Below are positions 32,590-43,359 of a stretch of DNA of 64,000 bases, one piece after another. Source of the DNA: Furcasterigmium furcatum (Eukaryota; Ascomycota; Sordariomycetes; Glomerellales; Plectosphaerellaceae); assembly GCA_001599815.1 (NCBI GenBank), contig BCIA01000006.1, positions 5,106,229 through 5,170,228 of the forward strand, written 5' to 3'. Each line of letters starts with the position of its first letter. Within the stretch, counting starts at the first letter, position 1. The translations under genes were made by a program, and so were the position numbers. The notes under the pieces are model-generated. The model was given only the letters and a program-made list of their open reading frames with translations, did no database searches and was not told the origin of the DNA.

Positions 32590-34498
32590 CTACACCGGGT
32601 TGCCCTCATCGTCGCTCTCGTCTTTCTCCTGAGGGTCATCTGAGCGCACCCAACCGCGGCACATGGCCACGGCCTGGGCCCATTTCGTATAGTTGTGGGT
32701 TGTCTCGGTTTCCTTCTCTGCGTCAGGGAGGAAGGTGTGGTTGCCCTCCTTGGCGGTCTTCATGCGGACGAGCTCGTCGGTGCCGCTCCAGCAGCCAACG
32801 GCGAGTCCTGCGGCGAACGCAGCGCCAAGGGCTGTCGTCTCACGCATAGCGGGACGAACGATGGGGATGCCCAGGATGTTAGCCTGGGTCTGCATACAGA
32901 GATCCGAGTTGGAAAGGCCTCCGTCGACAGAGAGGGAGGTGAGGCGAGAGCCGGACTGCTCCTCCATTGCGTTGAGGATGGCTTTGGTCTGGTAGCAGGT
33001 CGCTTCGAGGGTGGCACGCGCGATATGGCCCTTTTGGGTGTGGTGAGTCAAACCGACTGATGAACCGGAGGTTAGTGTATCGACTCCATGAGAACAGGCG
33101 CAGCAGAGAAGATCTTACACATGGTTCCCCTGGCATCATGGGCCCAGTACGGGGCCAGCAGGCCGCTGAAGGCCGTCACGAACACCACTCCTCCATTGTC
33201 TGGCACAGACTCGGCCAAGTCATTGATCGTCTCGGCGTCGTCTGCAAACTCCATATTCTTGATGAGGAACTTGACGGCTGAACCTGCAGAAGCAACACTC
33301 CCTTCCAGAGCATATGTCGCCAATCGAATGTCGCCGCCGGGGTGAAAGTCGTATGCCACCGTCGCCATCAGCCCAGACTTGGCAAGTCCAGAGAGCCCAG
33401 AGCTGGAGTCCGCAAGGTCTGGTCGCTCGGCACCGGCATTGTACAGCATGAAGCAGCCCGTACCGTAGGTGTTTTTGGCCTGGCCGCGCTCGAAAGCACA
33501 CTGACCGACAAGAGCAGCAGACTGATCTCCCAGACATCCCGTGATGCGGACTCCCGCGAAGGGCCCCGAGTGAACGGAGCCAAAGGCGTGGGGATCGGAG
33601 GATGCCACGATCTTGGGCAGCAGAATCTTTTCGGGGTCTATGTGGAATGTCCCGAGAATGCTAGGCTCGTAGTGCAAGTTGGAGAGGTTCATCATCATGG
33701 TGCGGCTCGCATTGGTCGTATCAGTGACGTGTGGTGCGTCCTTTCCTGGTCCACCGTTGAGCCAGTGAATGATCCATGTGTCGACGGTGCCGAAGGCAAG
33801 GCTGCCGATCTTGTGCAGCTCCTTGGCCTCGGGAACATTGTTGCAGATCCATAAGAGCTTGGTGATGGATGGGTAGTTAGAAAAGGGGAGGCCGGTCAAC
33901 TGAGGCACCATATGGGCAACGGGATCCCGCTTCATCTGCTCGGCAATTTCGGTGGTGCGCAAGTCGGTCCAGACAATGGCGTTGTAAACGGGCTTACCGG
34001 AGTCAATGTCCCAAAGAATGGTCGTCTCGCGCTGGTTGGTGATTCCGATGGACTTCACGTCCTTGACGTCGAAGCCGAGGCTGACGAACTTGTCGTGGGC
34101 GTGTCCCATGCATATCTCGACCGAGGTGATGATCTCGAACGGGTCTTGTTCGTGCCATCTGGTCGCACGTGGTCAGCCACCAATGACCACGGAGAGGGAA
34201 GAAAGGGGTAGCAGTTCGCGGCTTACCCAGGATTGGGATGAAAGTTAGTGATCTCCAGCTGGGCGCTGACAATGGGATCGCCGCCCTCGACGCTGAAGAT
34301 TATGAAGCGAGTAGAGGTCGTGCCCTGGTCAACGGCGCCGACAAACCCGCGTTCCTTGAGCTTGGCAATCTCGGATGCAGTGAACTTTTTGCTTCCATAC
34401 ACCTTGGTCACCACGAATTTACCCCCCGGAGGAGACGGGCTCTTCGGAGCAGGGCTGAGCGGTGTATCGGCGTCGGGTGTGCTGGATTTCGAGGACAT
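32590..34498 (-). CDS. GUT1: Glycerol kinase, 592 aa
   Basis: The CDS is complement(join(32590..33056,33119..34158,34227..34498)). Introns of 62 and 68 bp rejoin as TMFGLTHHTQKGHIAR and NFHPNPGWHEQDP, both family signatures. FGGY-kinase landmarks are GAVDQGTTSTRFIIF (phosphate binding), SIGITNQRETT, WTDLRT, GCLGDQSAALVGQ, NTYGTGCFML and SVDGGLSNSDLCMQ. It phosphorylates glycerol to sn-glycerol-3-phosphate, the first step of glycerol use and a source for phospholipids. The start used is MSSKSSTPDA. An alternative with one more 5' exon (34623..34632 joined to 34548, intron 34549..34622) would add MFQALQDIWTQLVG in frame and give 612 aa; its donor GTCTGC is weak. The C-terminus after RGW is acidic. 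Confidence 0.96.
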
Positions 34499-35929
34499 AT
34501 CGACGGGTGGCAGCTGGCCCACGAGTTGGGTCCAGATATCTTGAAGAGCTGTAGTTGAGATGTCTTAGCGACTATTGGACATGGGTTGTGATGTTGAGGT
34601 TCCGTTGATGAGAGGTGCAGACCTTGGAACATGCCGGGCAATAAGCTCTGATCTACCTGGGCCGTGGACCCGGTCAGAGAGCCTGGTCGAGGAGGAGGAG
34701 GAGGATCTGCTGTAACAAAGACAGGAAGTGAGGGCCTGCTTCTCTGCCTTCTCCGCTCGCAGGTGCCCCTGCCAGCTGACTTGTTGACAATTCTTCCCCT
34801 CAGCAGCACGTCATCAAGGGTTGTTGGACTGGACTCGGATGCAAGACAAGAGCGAGTGGCAACGAAGCAGAAGGAAGTTCAATTGGGTATCTCAACTCGA
34901 GGAAAGAAAGACGCTCTCGGGAAACCAGGGAAAAAGAAGGAGGTCACCGGACAAGAGAACCTCAGATCCTCGGCCAGGGTCTCACCAGGAGCATCCAATG
35001 ACGGGCTCCACGGCCCAGATCTCGCCCTGCCGCAGCTTCCCATCCCGCCAAAACCCCCACTCACAGATCCGACGGGGAGCTTGTACGCGAGAAAGTGCGC
35101 GAAAATTACAAGAGATATGCCAGCGAGAGCCGTGAAATGCGCCGGGGCCGGTGACGGAGAATCAGCCTCGAAGCTTTGGGCCCGCCAGTTCGGGAGGTCG
35201 ACGTCAGTCTCCCGGCCGTTGATTGGCGGAAGATCTGAGGGGTGGGATCTGCGCTAATCCGATCTGGCCCGAGCTCGGTCCTGCTCGGGATGCAGATACC
35301 GACCTCGGTGAAGGGGAGCGGGGAGACTTCACCGAGAGCCTCTCTCATTTCACTTCTTCAACCAACCAAACCCACATGCGTGACCAGGATTGCGCAGCCG
35401 TCTGGGCATCTGCAGATGCAAGATCTTTTCTTGTCAGCTCCAAGCTCGATGCTAATACACACAACAAGCCACCGGCAGTTGGCTGGCTGGCTGGCGGCTT
35501 GTTCATAACCGCCAGTAGGTACTCTTTACTCGCTGGCTATGAGCGCTTCGTGCAGCTTCAAATGCCGTCCGTACCCGACAACCCCATGCACACACCTCCT
35601 CTACCTCCCCAGTCCCCAGTCCCCGTCCCCTGTTTTCGCTCAGCCATTGTCTGTTGAAGGCTGACACTTGCCCTCCCGACAACCCAACATGTTCTATTGC
35701 TGCTTGGCTGACGGCGCGGAGTGAGCGCGCCGTATGCTGCGTAGGTGTCCTCCGCTGCACATGCCTCTGTAGGCATGGAGATGCACTTCTTCACCGCGAG
35801 GGCCGGACCTCGTCCTCCACCTTCGCGTCATGCCGGACCAAGGCGCGTCGAGTTCTGCAACGCAGCACGAGGTCCCTAGCTGTTGAAGCTGGCTGCCCCT
35901 GGCTCTAGGGGCCAACACCCGTGACCCGC
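34499..35929. other. GUT1 upstream region and OPI3 3' flank
   Basis: This holds the GUT1 promoter and leader, including the optional 5' coding exon at 34623-34632, and the 3' side of OPI3. There is a short GAG/GGA microsatellite near 34685-34702. No other gene is supported. Confidence 0.45.
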
Positions 35930-36697
35930 TTACCGGGCCTTCTTGGTGTCCTTGCCAGCGGCCCTCTCGCGGTCACGCTTGGCATAGATCTCGGCCGTGA
36001 AGGGGTTTTCGTAGGTCAGGGCGATGGTGTAGACGATGAAGACCCAGGCGGATATGAGGATACCGGCAGGCTTGCCGTAGATGAGGGCGGCGCCGAGGAA
36101 GCTCATGGTCGAGCCATTGTACATGGGGGCGCTGGTGACGTTGAAGGGGAAGCCGGTCACGATGCTGTCCATCAGGATGCCGAAGTAGTCGCCCAGGAAG
36201 GTGCCGGTGATGCCCAGGCGCAGAGTCGAGGTGATCACGAGGACATTGCCGGCGGCAATAAGGGCATAACCGGCGTATGTAAAGGCGTCAGTGTCGAGGA
36301 GGGGATGCGTCGGCTGGTGGCGGAGGGCACGCTCGTAAAGGAAGTCGCGGAACAGGCCCAGGGAGAAGATGGTCAGGGCGAGGGCGTAGCAGGCAGTCTG
36401 GGAGCGTCCTCCGAACAGCTTGGTCAGGAGCTTGTTGTTGTACTCCTGACGGGCGACGATGTTCCAGAAGAGCGGGTTGAAGGCGATGGAGGCCGCAGAG
36501 ACTGGAATCGAGAGCCCGTTAGCTACCTAGGCTGCCTCCAAGTCCAACCTGAAGTCCAAGACCACGATCAAGGTCAAGGTCAAAGCTCCCTGCCCTCGTG
36601 CCTGTGGAGATGGGGAAGTTGGGGTCGAAAATGACGTACTGAGGAGACTCTTCTGGTCGAAGTCGACCAGCTGAGCGCTGACGGGAGCGGGAGCCAT
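35930..36697 (-). CDS. OPI3: Phospholipid N-methyltransferase (Opi3/Pem2 type), 209 aa
   Basis: The CDS is complement(join(35930..36501,36640..36697)). A 138-bp intron (GTACGT ... CCAG) rejoins as KSLLISAASIAFNP. The protein is 209 residues, normal for the family, with four hydrophobic segments and the conserved FWNIVARQEYNN, RLGITGTFLGDYFG and YENPFTAEIY blocks near the SAM site. It carries out the last two methylations from phosphatidyl-monomethylethanolamine to phosphatidylcholine in the ER membrane, after Cho2. It has no Cho2-like duplication. It ends with a Lys-rich tail (DTKKAR), which could be a cytosolic ER signal of the dilysine type, although it does not match KKxx exactly. Confidence 0.95.
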
Positions 36698-37096
36698 GAT
36701 GCGAGTGAGGTATAATGCGTGTGAAGAGATCCTACGGGTAGAGTGAGGTCGAGAAACCAATTGATGATGCTGTCTGTGTGCGAGAGATTGTCGAGAGTTG
36801 ATGGCTCTCTCGGTTAATCGACGCCAACGGCCGGGGTGTTGTTGGAGGGAGGAGAGCTCTGGTCCCCACTCTTTTGCCTGGGGGACCCTCTTCACGTGGC
36901 CAAAGCGTCATCGTCATCCCTCCGGCCAGTATCGGCTTGTGATACTGGATTGTCGACATTTAAATGTAACCAAAATCCAAATGATCCAATGCAATTGAGA
37001 CTGCCTGCCTCTTCTACAGTTGTTCCGATAACGCCACGCTTCCATGATGAGAAATTCGCCCAAGTGTCCGTCGTCCGTGCTGCAAGCAGCCCGTGT
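36698..37096. other. OPI3 promoter region
   Basis: This 400-base spacer lies between OPI3 (start) and RXT2 (stop), both on the minus strand. It has an AT-rich patch near 36955-36998 with ATTTAAAT-like and CCAAT sequences, candidates for OPI3 promoter elements. Confidence 0.4.
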
Positions 37097-38724
37097 TCAC
37101 CGTCGATTCCGGGTCTTCTTCGTCGCGGTGCCTGTGTCTTCCTCCTCCTCGTCTTGGCCCTTCTTCAGGTCTTCCGCCAAACCCCATTCCTCCTTGTCGT
37201 ACCAATCCTCGCCATCGGAAAGCTCGCGGTTTGGACCACAATGAGCCTCGAACTTGGACCACTTGAGCACCGTGTTTCGGAGACGTTCGGCTTTTAAGAG
37301 ACCCTCGTGTAGCTTGTGGGCACCCCGGCATACCTCCTCCTGCTTTTGCACGTAGAGAGCAACAAGCCGTCGCATTTCCTCTGCCTCGCCTTCCGAGAGG
37401 CCACCCCGGTCGGATTCAGCGTTGGGTGGTGGGTGGAAAATCGGATGGATGAAGATGTCATCCACGAGTTGTGTGACTGTCGAGCCGGCGTTGTCGCCAT
37501 TCAAGGCCGAGGTTTTGACTTTGTCTTGGTCATTTTCGTCGTCTTGCATCTCGGTATCCTCGTCCTCGTGCTCGTTCTCTGGCTCCTTTCCTGATTGATC
37601 TTTCTTGGGCGTCGTTGTATCCGGGTCTTCTGCGCTCTCCCCATTCGTTTTCGTCTCGGACGAAGTAGTCTTGTCTTTCTTTTGCTGATCACCAGGCCGC
37701 TCGGCCTCTGTCTGAGGGTTGGCCGTGCTAGGCTTTGTGTTGCCGTTGGTTTGTGCACCTTCCATTGAAACGTCTTCGTCGCCCGTCTGGGCCGAAGCCG
37801 TCGTATCGCCAGAAGCCCCGTTCTGAGAGACGCCTACCTGAGGCGTGGCTTTGTGAGACTCTCCATTGACTCGGGAGGCATCTGCCTGGCCATCCTCACC
37901 CGTGTTGGCATCTTTCCGGTCGAACACTGCGTCTGAGAAGAGGTCGATATCGTTCGGGCCAAGCATCATCTCACAAGGCGCCCAAGTATGGTCACCAGTG
38001 AGCCTCGTAAAAAGATGTCGAATGCGCCACAGGGATCGATTCTCCTTTCGCATAACCTCGCAGCTTTGGTCTGCGAGGTTTGTCAGGGTCTCGGATGTGA
38101 ACGGTTTCGACAGGGTGCTGTGCGTTGGGAGGTCGGTGGAGGCGGTCAGTGGAGCAAGTAGTTCTGTGACCCGGGTGTCAGTATCCTCAGCGCGGTCAAT
38201 AGAACCCGTAAGGGCTGTTACTTACGCTCCAGACGAATGTTGGCATATGGGTTGAGCTCCGCAGCGGAGGCAATGGCGTCCTGTACCCGTTCGTCGTCGT
38301 CGTCGTCCTCGCTGTCAATCTCGAATCCTTCGTCGTCGACGACTGGCGGGTTACGGCTGATGATGGTGCGGTGCTGTCCAGCGTACTCGACACCCTGGAA
38401 GGAGGCACAGTCAGTTCGCTGTCTGTGGGCGGGAGGGGTCGAGAATTGAGAAGACGGGCGTTGGCAAGCTTACCTCTCTGTATACTTCTGGGCCAGACGG
38501 AGGGATCAATCGGCCTTGGTGTGCGAATCGGGATCGTTTCTTCAGCTTGTTGCCACGGTTGGTGTAGTGTTCGATCTCATTGTCGGAATCGGACTCTGGA
38601 AAGGCGGGCGGTTAGCTTGCGACAGCACGGTGTCAACGCAGCGACTCCCACCATATGCGGTCCTCTTCAAAGCCTTTTTCATGGCGGCGACGGTCTCGCC
38701 GAACAAGACTTGCTGGCTCGCCAT
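37097..38724 (-). CDS. RXT2: Rxt2-like subunit of the Rpd3L histone deacetylase complex, 476 aa
   Basis: The CDS is complement(join(37097..38163,38226..38394,38474..38595,38652..38724)). All three introns (62, 79, 56 bp) close in frame. The N-terminal 150 residues match the Rxt2 domain: HYTNRGNKLKKRSRF, PPSGPEVYRE, TIISRNPPVVDDEGFEID, and then SCEVMRKENRSLWRIRHL followed by LTGDHTWAPCE. The middle is long, acidic and low complexity (about residues 200-350, rich in D/E/K/Q/T). The C-terminus has a conserved patch around LVDDIFIHPIFHPPP and a helix with LVALYVQKQEEV. In yeast Rxt2 belongs to the large Rpd3 corepressor and acts in the nucleus. It shares an 800-bp divergent promoter with TRAPPC11. 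Confidence 0.92.
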
Positions 38725-39536
38725 CGTTTCCGGGATCAAGGGGGTTCGTTGTCGTCGTCGTTGTTGGGAACGAGGGACTGGGAATCTGAGCGACGCGGCG
38801 GGTCGCAAGGAACAGCGGCCCTTGGCGGCGGCGGCAGGAGTGTGAAGACAGTAATCTGAGGATCTGTTGGAAAGAAGGAACAGGGTATTGAACACGTCTT
38901 TCCCGGTGGGCGGAGGAGAGGGCGAGGATGTCGGCTGACGCGATCAGAGTGTCAAGGTCTGCGCGGGCGCATTGGACGGGGAAGACGAGGCGGGAGGAGG
39001 AGTCTGCGCTTCGGCTGCAAGTGGCTGCCGGGCGAGGCTGTTCCTGAGCTCACAAACCCCATGACCGCATGGAAACACTGACCATTCAGAAGCCTCTCTG
39101 TGCCGAGCCCATTTTTCCGATCCCGCCAATGTGCCGTCACCCGCTCACCAAACTTCGGCGATTACCTAAGGCAGTCTTGGAGCTCCCCAAGCTCCCGTCC
39201 AGCAAACGGCCCGCATGGCTGCTGCCGACTCATCCTCCACTCTATGGTGGGCTGTCGCTTTGGAGCCCGCACTCGCTCTCCTCTACAAGACTCTCAGAGC
39301 CGTATATACATTTCCAGCGCGCTGAGGACTCGAGATTCGCCCAGTCAGTCGTTTCTGCGGGCACCATGCACTCATAGACAGTCTCGGTACGTCCCCAGTC
39401 CATGCTCCGCCCAATCGGCACCAGTCCTAACCGGCGCATAGCAAGTTCCAGTTCATACGTTGCCCCCTGCGATCGAATACAGTCCTGCTCCGTGAAGTTC
39501 GAACATCCTCCATGCGCAGTACACCTCGGCGCAACA
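38725..39536. promoter_or_regulatory. Divergent promoter between RXT2 and TRAPPC11
   Basis: This 812-base interval separates two start codons on opposite strands. A likely 5'-UTR intron of TRAPPC11 lies at 39387-39441: donor GTACGT, branch CTAAC at 39427-39431, acceptor CATAG. The promoter proper of both genes should be at about 38800-39350. Confidence 0.55.
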
Positions 39537-42500
39537 ATGGACGGCTATCCAGCTGGGAGTCTGGACCTCAACCTCCCCTACATTGTCGTTGCAGGCCTGA
39601 CGCCTGACGTTCCCGACCAACTACCCCTCGATCCCGAGCTCAACGAGCAGCGCATCCTCATCCACTCAGAGCTTCCGAGCCTCGAAACCGAAGACGCAAA
39701 TACCTGGAAGCTGTATCTTCAGCGTCAGGATGCCCGAGACCTGCCATGGAGCCCGCAGGAGGATGACAAGCCGTACAAGTTCAGAGTGACAGTTACTGGC
39801 CGGGTAAATCTCCCAGCCCTCCCCCTGAGGCCATCCTCTGACGACGCTTCTAGTCTCTGGCCCTCCCTCCGCGTCGAGCTAGGCTTCCTGACACTGTCGA
39901 GCCTTCTGAATTCCCCCCTCTCCTCCACTCACCCTTTTCTCCCCTGAGCCCCATCTCGCCGCTGTATCCCGATGGTCTCATCAATGCCCAGTGGATCCGA
40001 AAGCACCAGGAACTTGTCCCAAGCATATACCTGTGCTTCTACGCCCTGACGTCCGACTCGGCCTTGGCCACGCTCCATGACATCCAGCTGAAGACAGACA
40101 TCAACAACCTCAGGCAGGCCCTGAGTAACTCTGGTTACAGGACCCGACTGATGATCATGCTGATTAGCGACGGCGCGGCTTCAACTTTGTCGCTGTCGGA
40201 CGGCGTACAGGAGAGGCTTGAGAACATCCGTAGGGGAACCGGCCTGGATCCAAAGTCGTTCTTTTATGTGCCCAAGCAGGATTCTGTGAAGGAGCTGGAG
40301 CAGACAGCGGATAGTATCCTGACAACAGTGTACACCCAGGCGACGGAGTACTACAGGGACATCGGACGCCATGCTAGGAAAAAGCGCAACCGAGGCATCG
40401 TCCCGCAGCCCACGGTTCCTCCTACCACAGGCACGTCACAGACGCTGTCTGTGCAAGACTGGAACGTCCGCTATGACTTCAAGGCCGCCATCTCTGCAGA
40501 GTTTCGCCATGAGATGGACACTGCGTTGCGCTCTTACGATCAAGCCTATGAAGGCATCCTTAGCGAGGATGTGCTGGACATTCTTCCTAGCTGGAGCCCT
40601 AGATGGAATGAGGCCCGTCTGCTCACTGACATTATCGCCATTCGGTCAATTCGATGCTCGTTATGGATTGGCCAGACTACGTTAGCTGTGAGGAGATGGC
40701 GTGCTCACCGAGAGCGGGTCGGCGATTTCGTGGATCGACGAGGCCGCGGCACCAACAACTACGGCTGGCAAGCCTGGGAAGCAAGATGGGCCGTCGTCAT
40801 GGCGACACTCATCGAAAAGGCAGCTCTGCCAGCATTGGCCCCGTCAACGGGCGCCATCTACGTTCCGCCCGAGAAGCTCATCATGGGCGAGCGCCTCCAG
40901 CCCTGGGAACTGCTGCACCATCCGGGATATTGGTATCGCAATGCTGCTCGCCATCAGGCACGGCGCCGTGCATTGGCCCTCGCGATTTCTGAAGAGCACC
41001 GGAGACCTCCTGGTTCATCGCCAGCTTCGGTTGTGGCGAGCAAGGCGTACACATATGATACATACCTTTGCCCGGAAGCTCATGAGGAGCTGCCGTTAGA
41101 AGGCGAGGGAACAAACCACGGCCAGCTGATCATCGACTGCCTCAAAGCTGCGAGGTCAGAGTTCCAGGCTCGTAAGCAACTGAGGTCCTCGGCCGAACTG
41201 GCCCTGGATTGTGCTAAGGAAATGGCTCGAGTGGAGGCTTGGGACGACATCGTGGAGCTGCTCAAGCCTTCTTGGGTCGAAGCATCCTTTAGAGCTGAGG
41301 GGTGGGCTGATATTGCCGAAGATCTGGCTTGGCTCTTGAGAGCAGCTGCCGCGGAAGTCGGGGCCGGGGATCTGGTTGCATCCATCGACTGGACGCTTCT
41401 CAACAGACGTATGCGTGACTCCCTTGATCTACCATATGAAACATCACTGACACGTTCTCAGAATTCACTCGAAGGCCTCAGTGGCACTATGACCTGGTCA
41501 AGTCGCTAGAAGGTGTCGAAACTGCGTCAAAACCGAACATCTCGATCAGCGATGACAGCATTGCATCCTTCGTCTCGGCCTCCTTCGTATTCAAAACCGA
41601 GGAAGGCAAGGCAGGAGAGACGTGCCAGGCGCAACTCGCTCTCTGCTCGGATGCTTTTCCAGATACCCCTCCAGTGACTCTGAACGGACTGCGGCTCGCC
41701 TTTGCAGGCGCTCTGAAGACCATCACATTGGATCATCAGATGGCGTCTGAAACCACAATCGTCGAGACAACCAAAGGCAATGTGAGCCTATCCGCGGTGC
41801 CACTGACGGAGACACTGCAGGCTGAGGACGAAGACTCTGATGGACAAGAACAAGAACCCCGGTCAGTCCTGCAAGGCAACGCTTCTTTGGTCTTGAAGCC
41901 CGGTCATACGGTTGTTTACGAACTGGCCATTCCGCTGCGCGAGCCTGGGCAAGCCCGTGCCACCTCGGTAGACCTTCTCTTTGATGTTGCAGATTACTCC
42001 CTCACATACACCATCAACTTTCGGGAGGCGAATGAGGCCGATGTTTGGTTCGGGCCGTCGTTGTCGAAACGACGCATTCCCAGACTGAGCTCTCACGCGA
42101 TTCAGGTCCAGCCAAAACCGCCCAAGATCGAAATCAGGCACGTCAATGTCCTCGAGCAGTACTACACCAATGAACCGATTGAGCTCTTGTTGGATATCCT
42201 CAACGCCGAGGACACAGACGCTACGGCAAAGCTGGAGCTCCATGTATTTGGAGAGAAAGTACCAGCACTGCGTGCTCTGGTCAAGGGAGGCTCCGAGCGG
42301 ACCGCAGAGGCTGCCCCCGAAGAGTCCAGACTGACGAACCTCGCTCTCGACCTCCTGCCGACGTCGCAGTCGACTCAGGTGACGCTGAAGCTGGATCCCG
42401 CAGACGCCCCAGCCACATACGACGTTACTGCACGTGTTGCATATCACCTCGTCTCAGATCCAGCCACACCCATTATGCAAGTCATGACCTTCCAGATTAA

Positions 42501-43359
42501 CGTCGTGAACCCATTCGAGGCAAATTACGACATTGTTCCGCGGTTGCATTCCGACCCCTGGCCCAGCCTCTTCGACTACGAGGGAACTTCCGATTTGTCC
42601 GATCGAGACGAGGTCGCGGCGCACCCACGGGGGCTGGCGCAGCGATGGTGTCTAGTATGCCACTATGCATCCTTCGCGTCAGAGGACTTGCAGGTCGTCG
42701 ACATGGAAGCCAAGGCGCTGGCCTGCCAGCCGAGCGCCCGCTGCACCTCGACCAGCCGACCAGCGCTCCCTCTGGACGGACAGGTCATTCCGCCCAAGTC
42801 AATTCAGGAGGTGAGGTTCGACCTCGTCGTTCAGAAGCTGACCCTCGACGACCGTGGCCCGGCCTCGTTGGATGTGGCTTTCGTGCTCAAGTGGAGACGT
42901 GCCAACGCGGACCCCTCGTCGCCCGTAAACATCACAAGCATGCCCGTCCCGCGGGCCATTGTGCTCGGCACGGAGCCGCGTGTGCTTGCCTCGGTATCCG
43001 CCACGGACCCCAAGACGGGGCTCCTAGACCTCAATGTAACCATAGAAAACGCCTCGAGTCATTTCCTGACATTCGGGTTGAGCATGGAGGCGAGCGAGGA
43101 GTTTGGGTTCTCGGGGCCCAAGCAAACGACGCTGCATGTGCTCCCCGTGAGCAGGCGTGCCTCGACATACCGTCTGCTGCCGTTCCGGCGAGGAGTTTAC
43201 GTGCGCCCGAATCTTGTGGTGCGGGACAAGTACTTCCAGAAGGTTCTGAGGATCATACCAACGGAGGGGATGAAGATCGATAAGGAAGGGCTACTTGTTT
43301 GGATCCCGCCTGATGAGGAGCAGCAGGAAGAGGAGGAGGACGAGGAGAAGGAGGAGTAG
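39537..43359 (+). CDS. TRAPPC11: TRAPP complex subunit TRAPPC11 (Foie gras/Gryzun family), 1239 aa
   Basis: The CDS is join(39537..39803,39854..41408,41462..43359). Introns of 50 and 53 bp close exactly, giving 1239 residues, a normal length. The N-terminus starts MDGYPAGSLDLNLPY. Residues 120-250 carry a conserved stretch (LINAQWIRKHQELVPSIYLC). The Foie-gras domain covers about 297-570 with YDFKAAISAEFR, RSYDQAYEGIL and a helical repeat with the RRWRAHRERVGDF segment. The C-terminal half is beta-rich, Gryzun-like (about 620-1220), and the end is a Glu-rich tail. Human TRAPPC11 belongs to TRAPPIII, acting in ER-Golgi transport and autophagy; in filamentous fungi a comparable TRAPP subunit is present. 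A 5'-UTR intron probably precedes the ATG. The first intron is supported because the upstream frame stops soon after it. Confidence 0.93.

Noticed and set aside
35921..36634. 237-codon plus-strand frame opposite OPI3
   Set aside because: Antisense shadow of a confirmed gene; repetitive Gly/Glu composition.
36527..36639. Readthrough of OPI3 intron 1 as coding
   Set aside because: It is the 138-bp intron; splicing restores the family sequence exactly.
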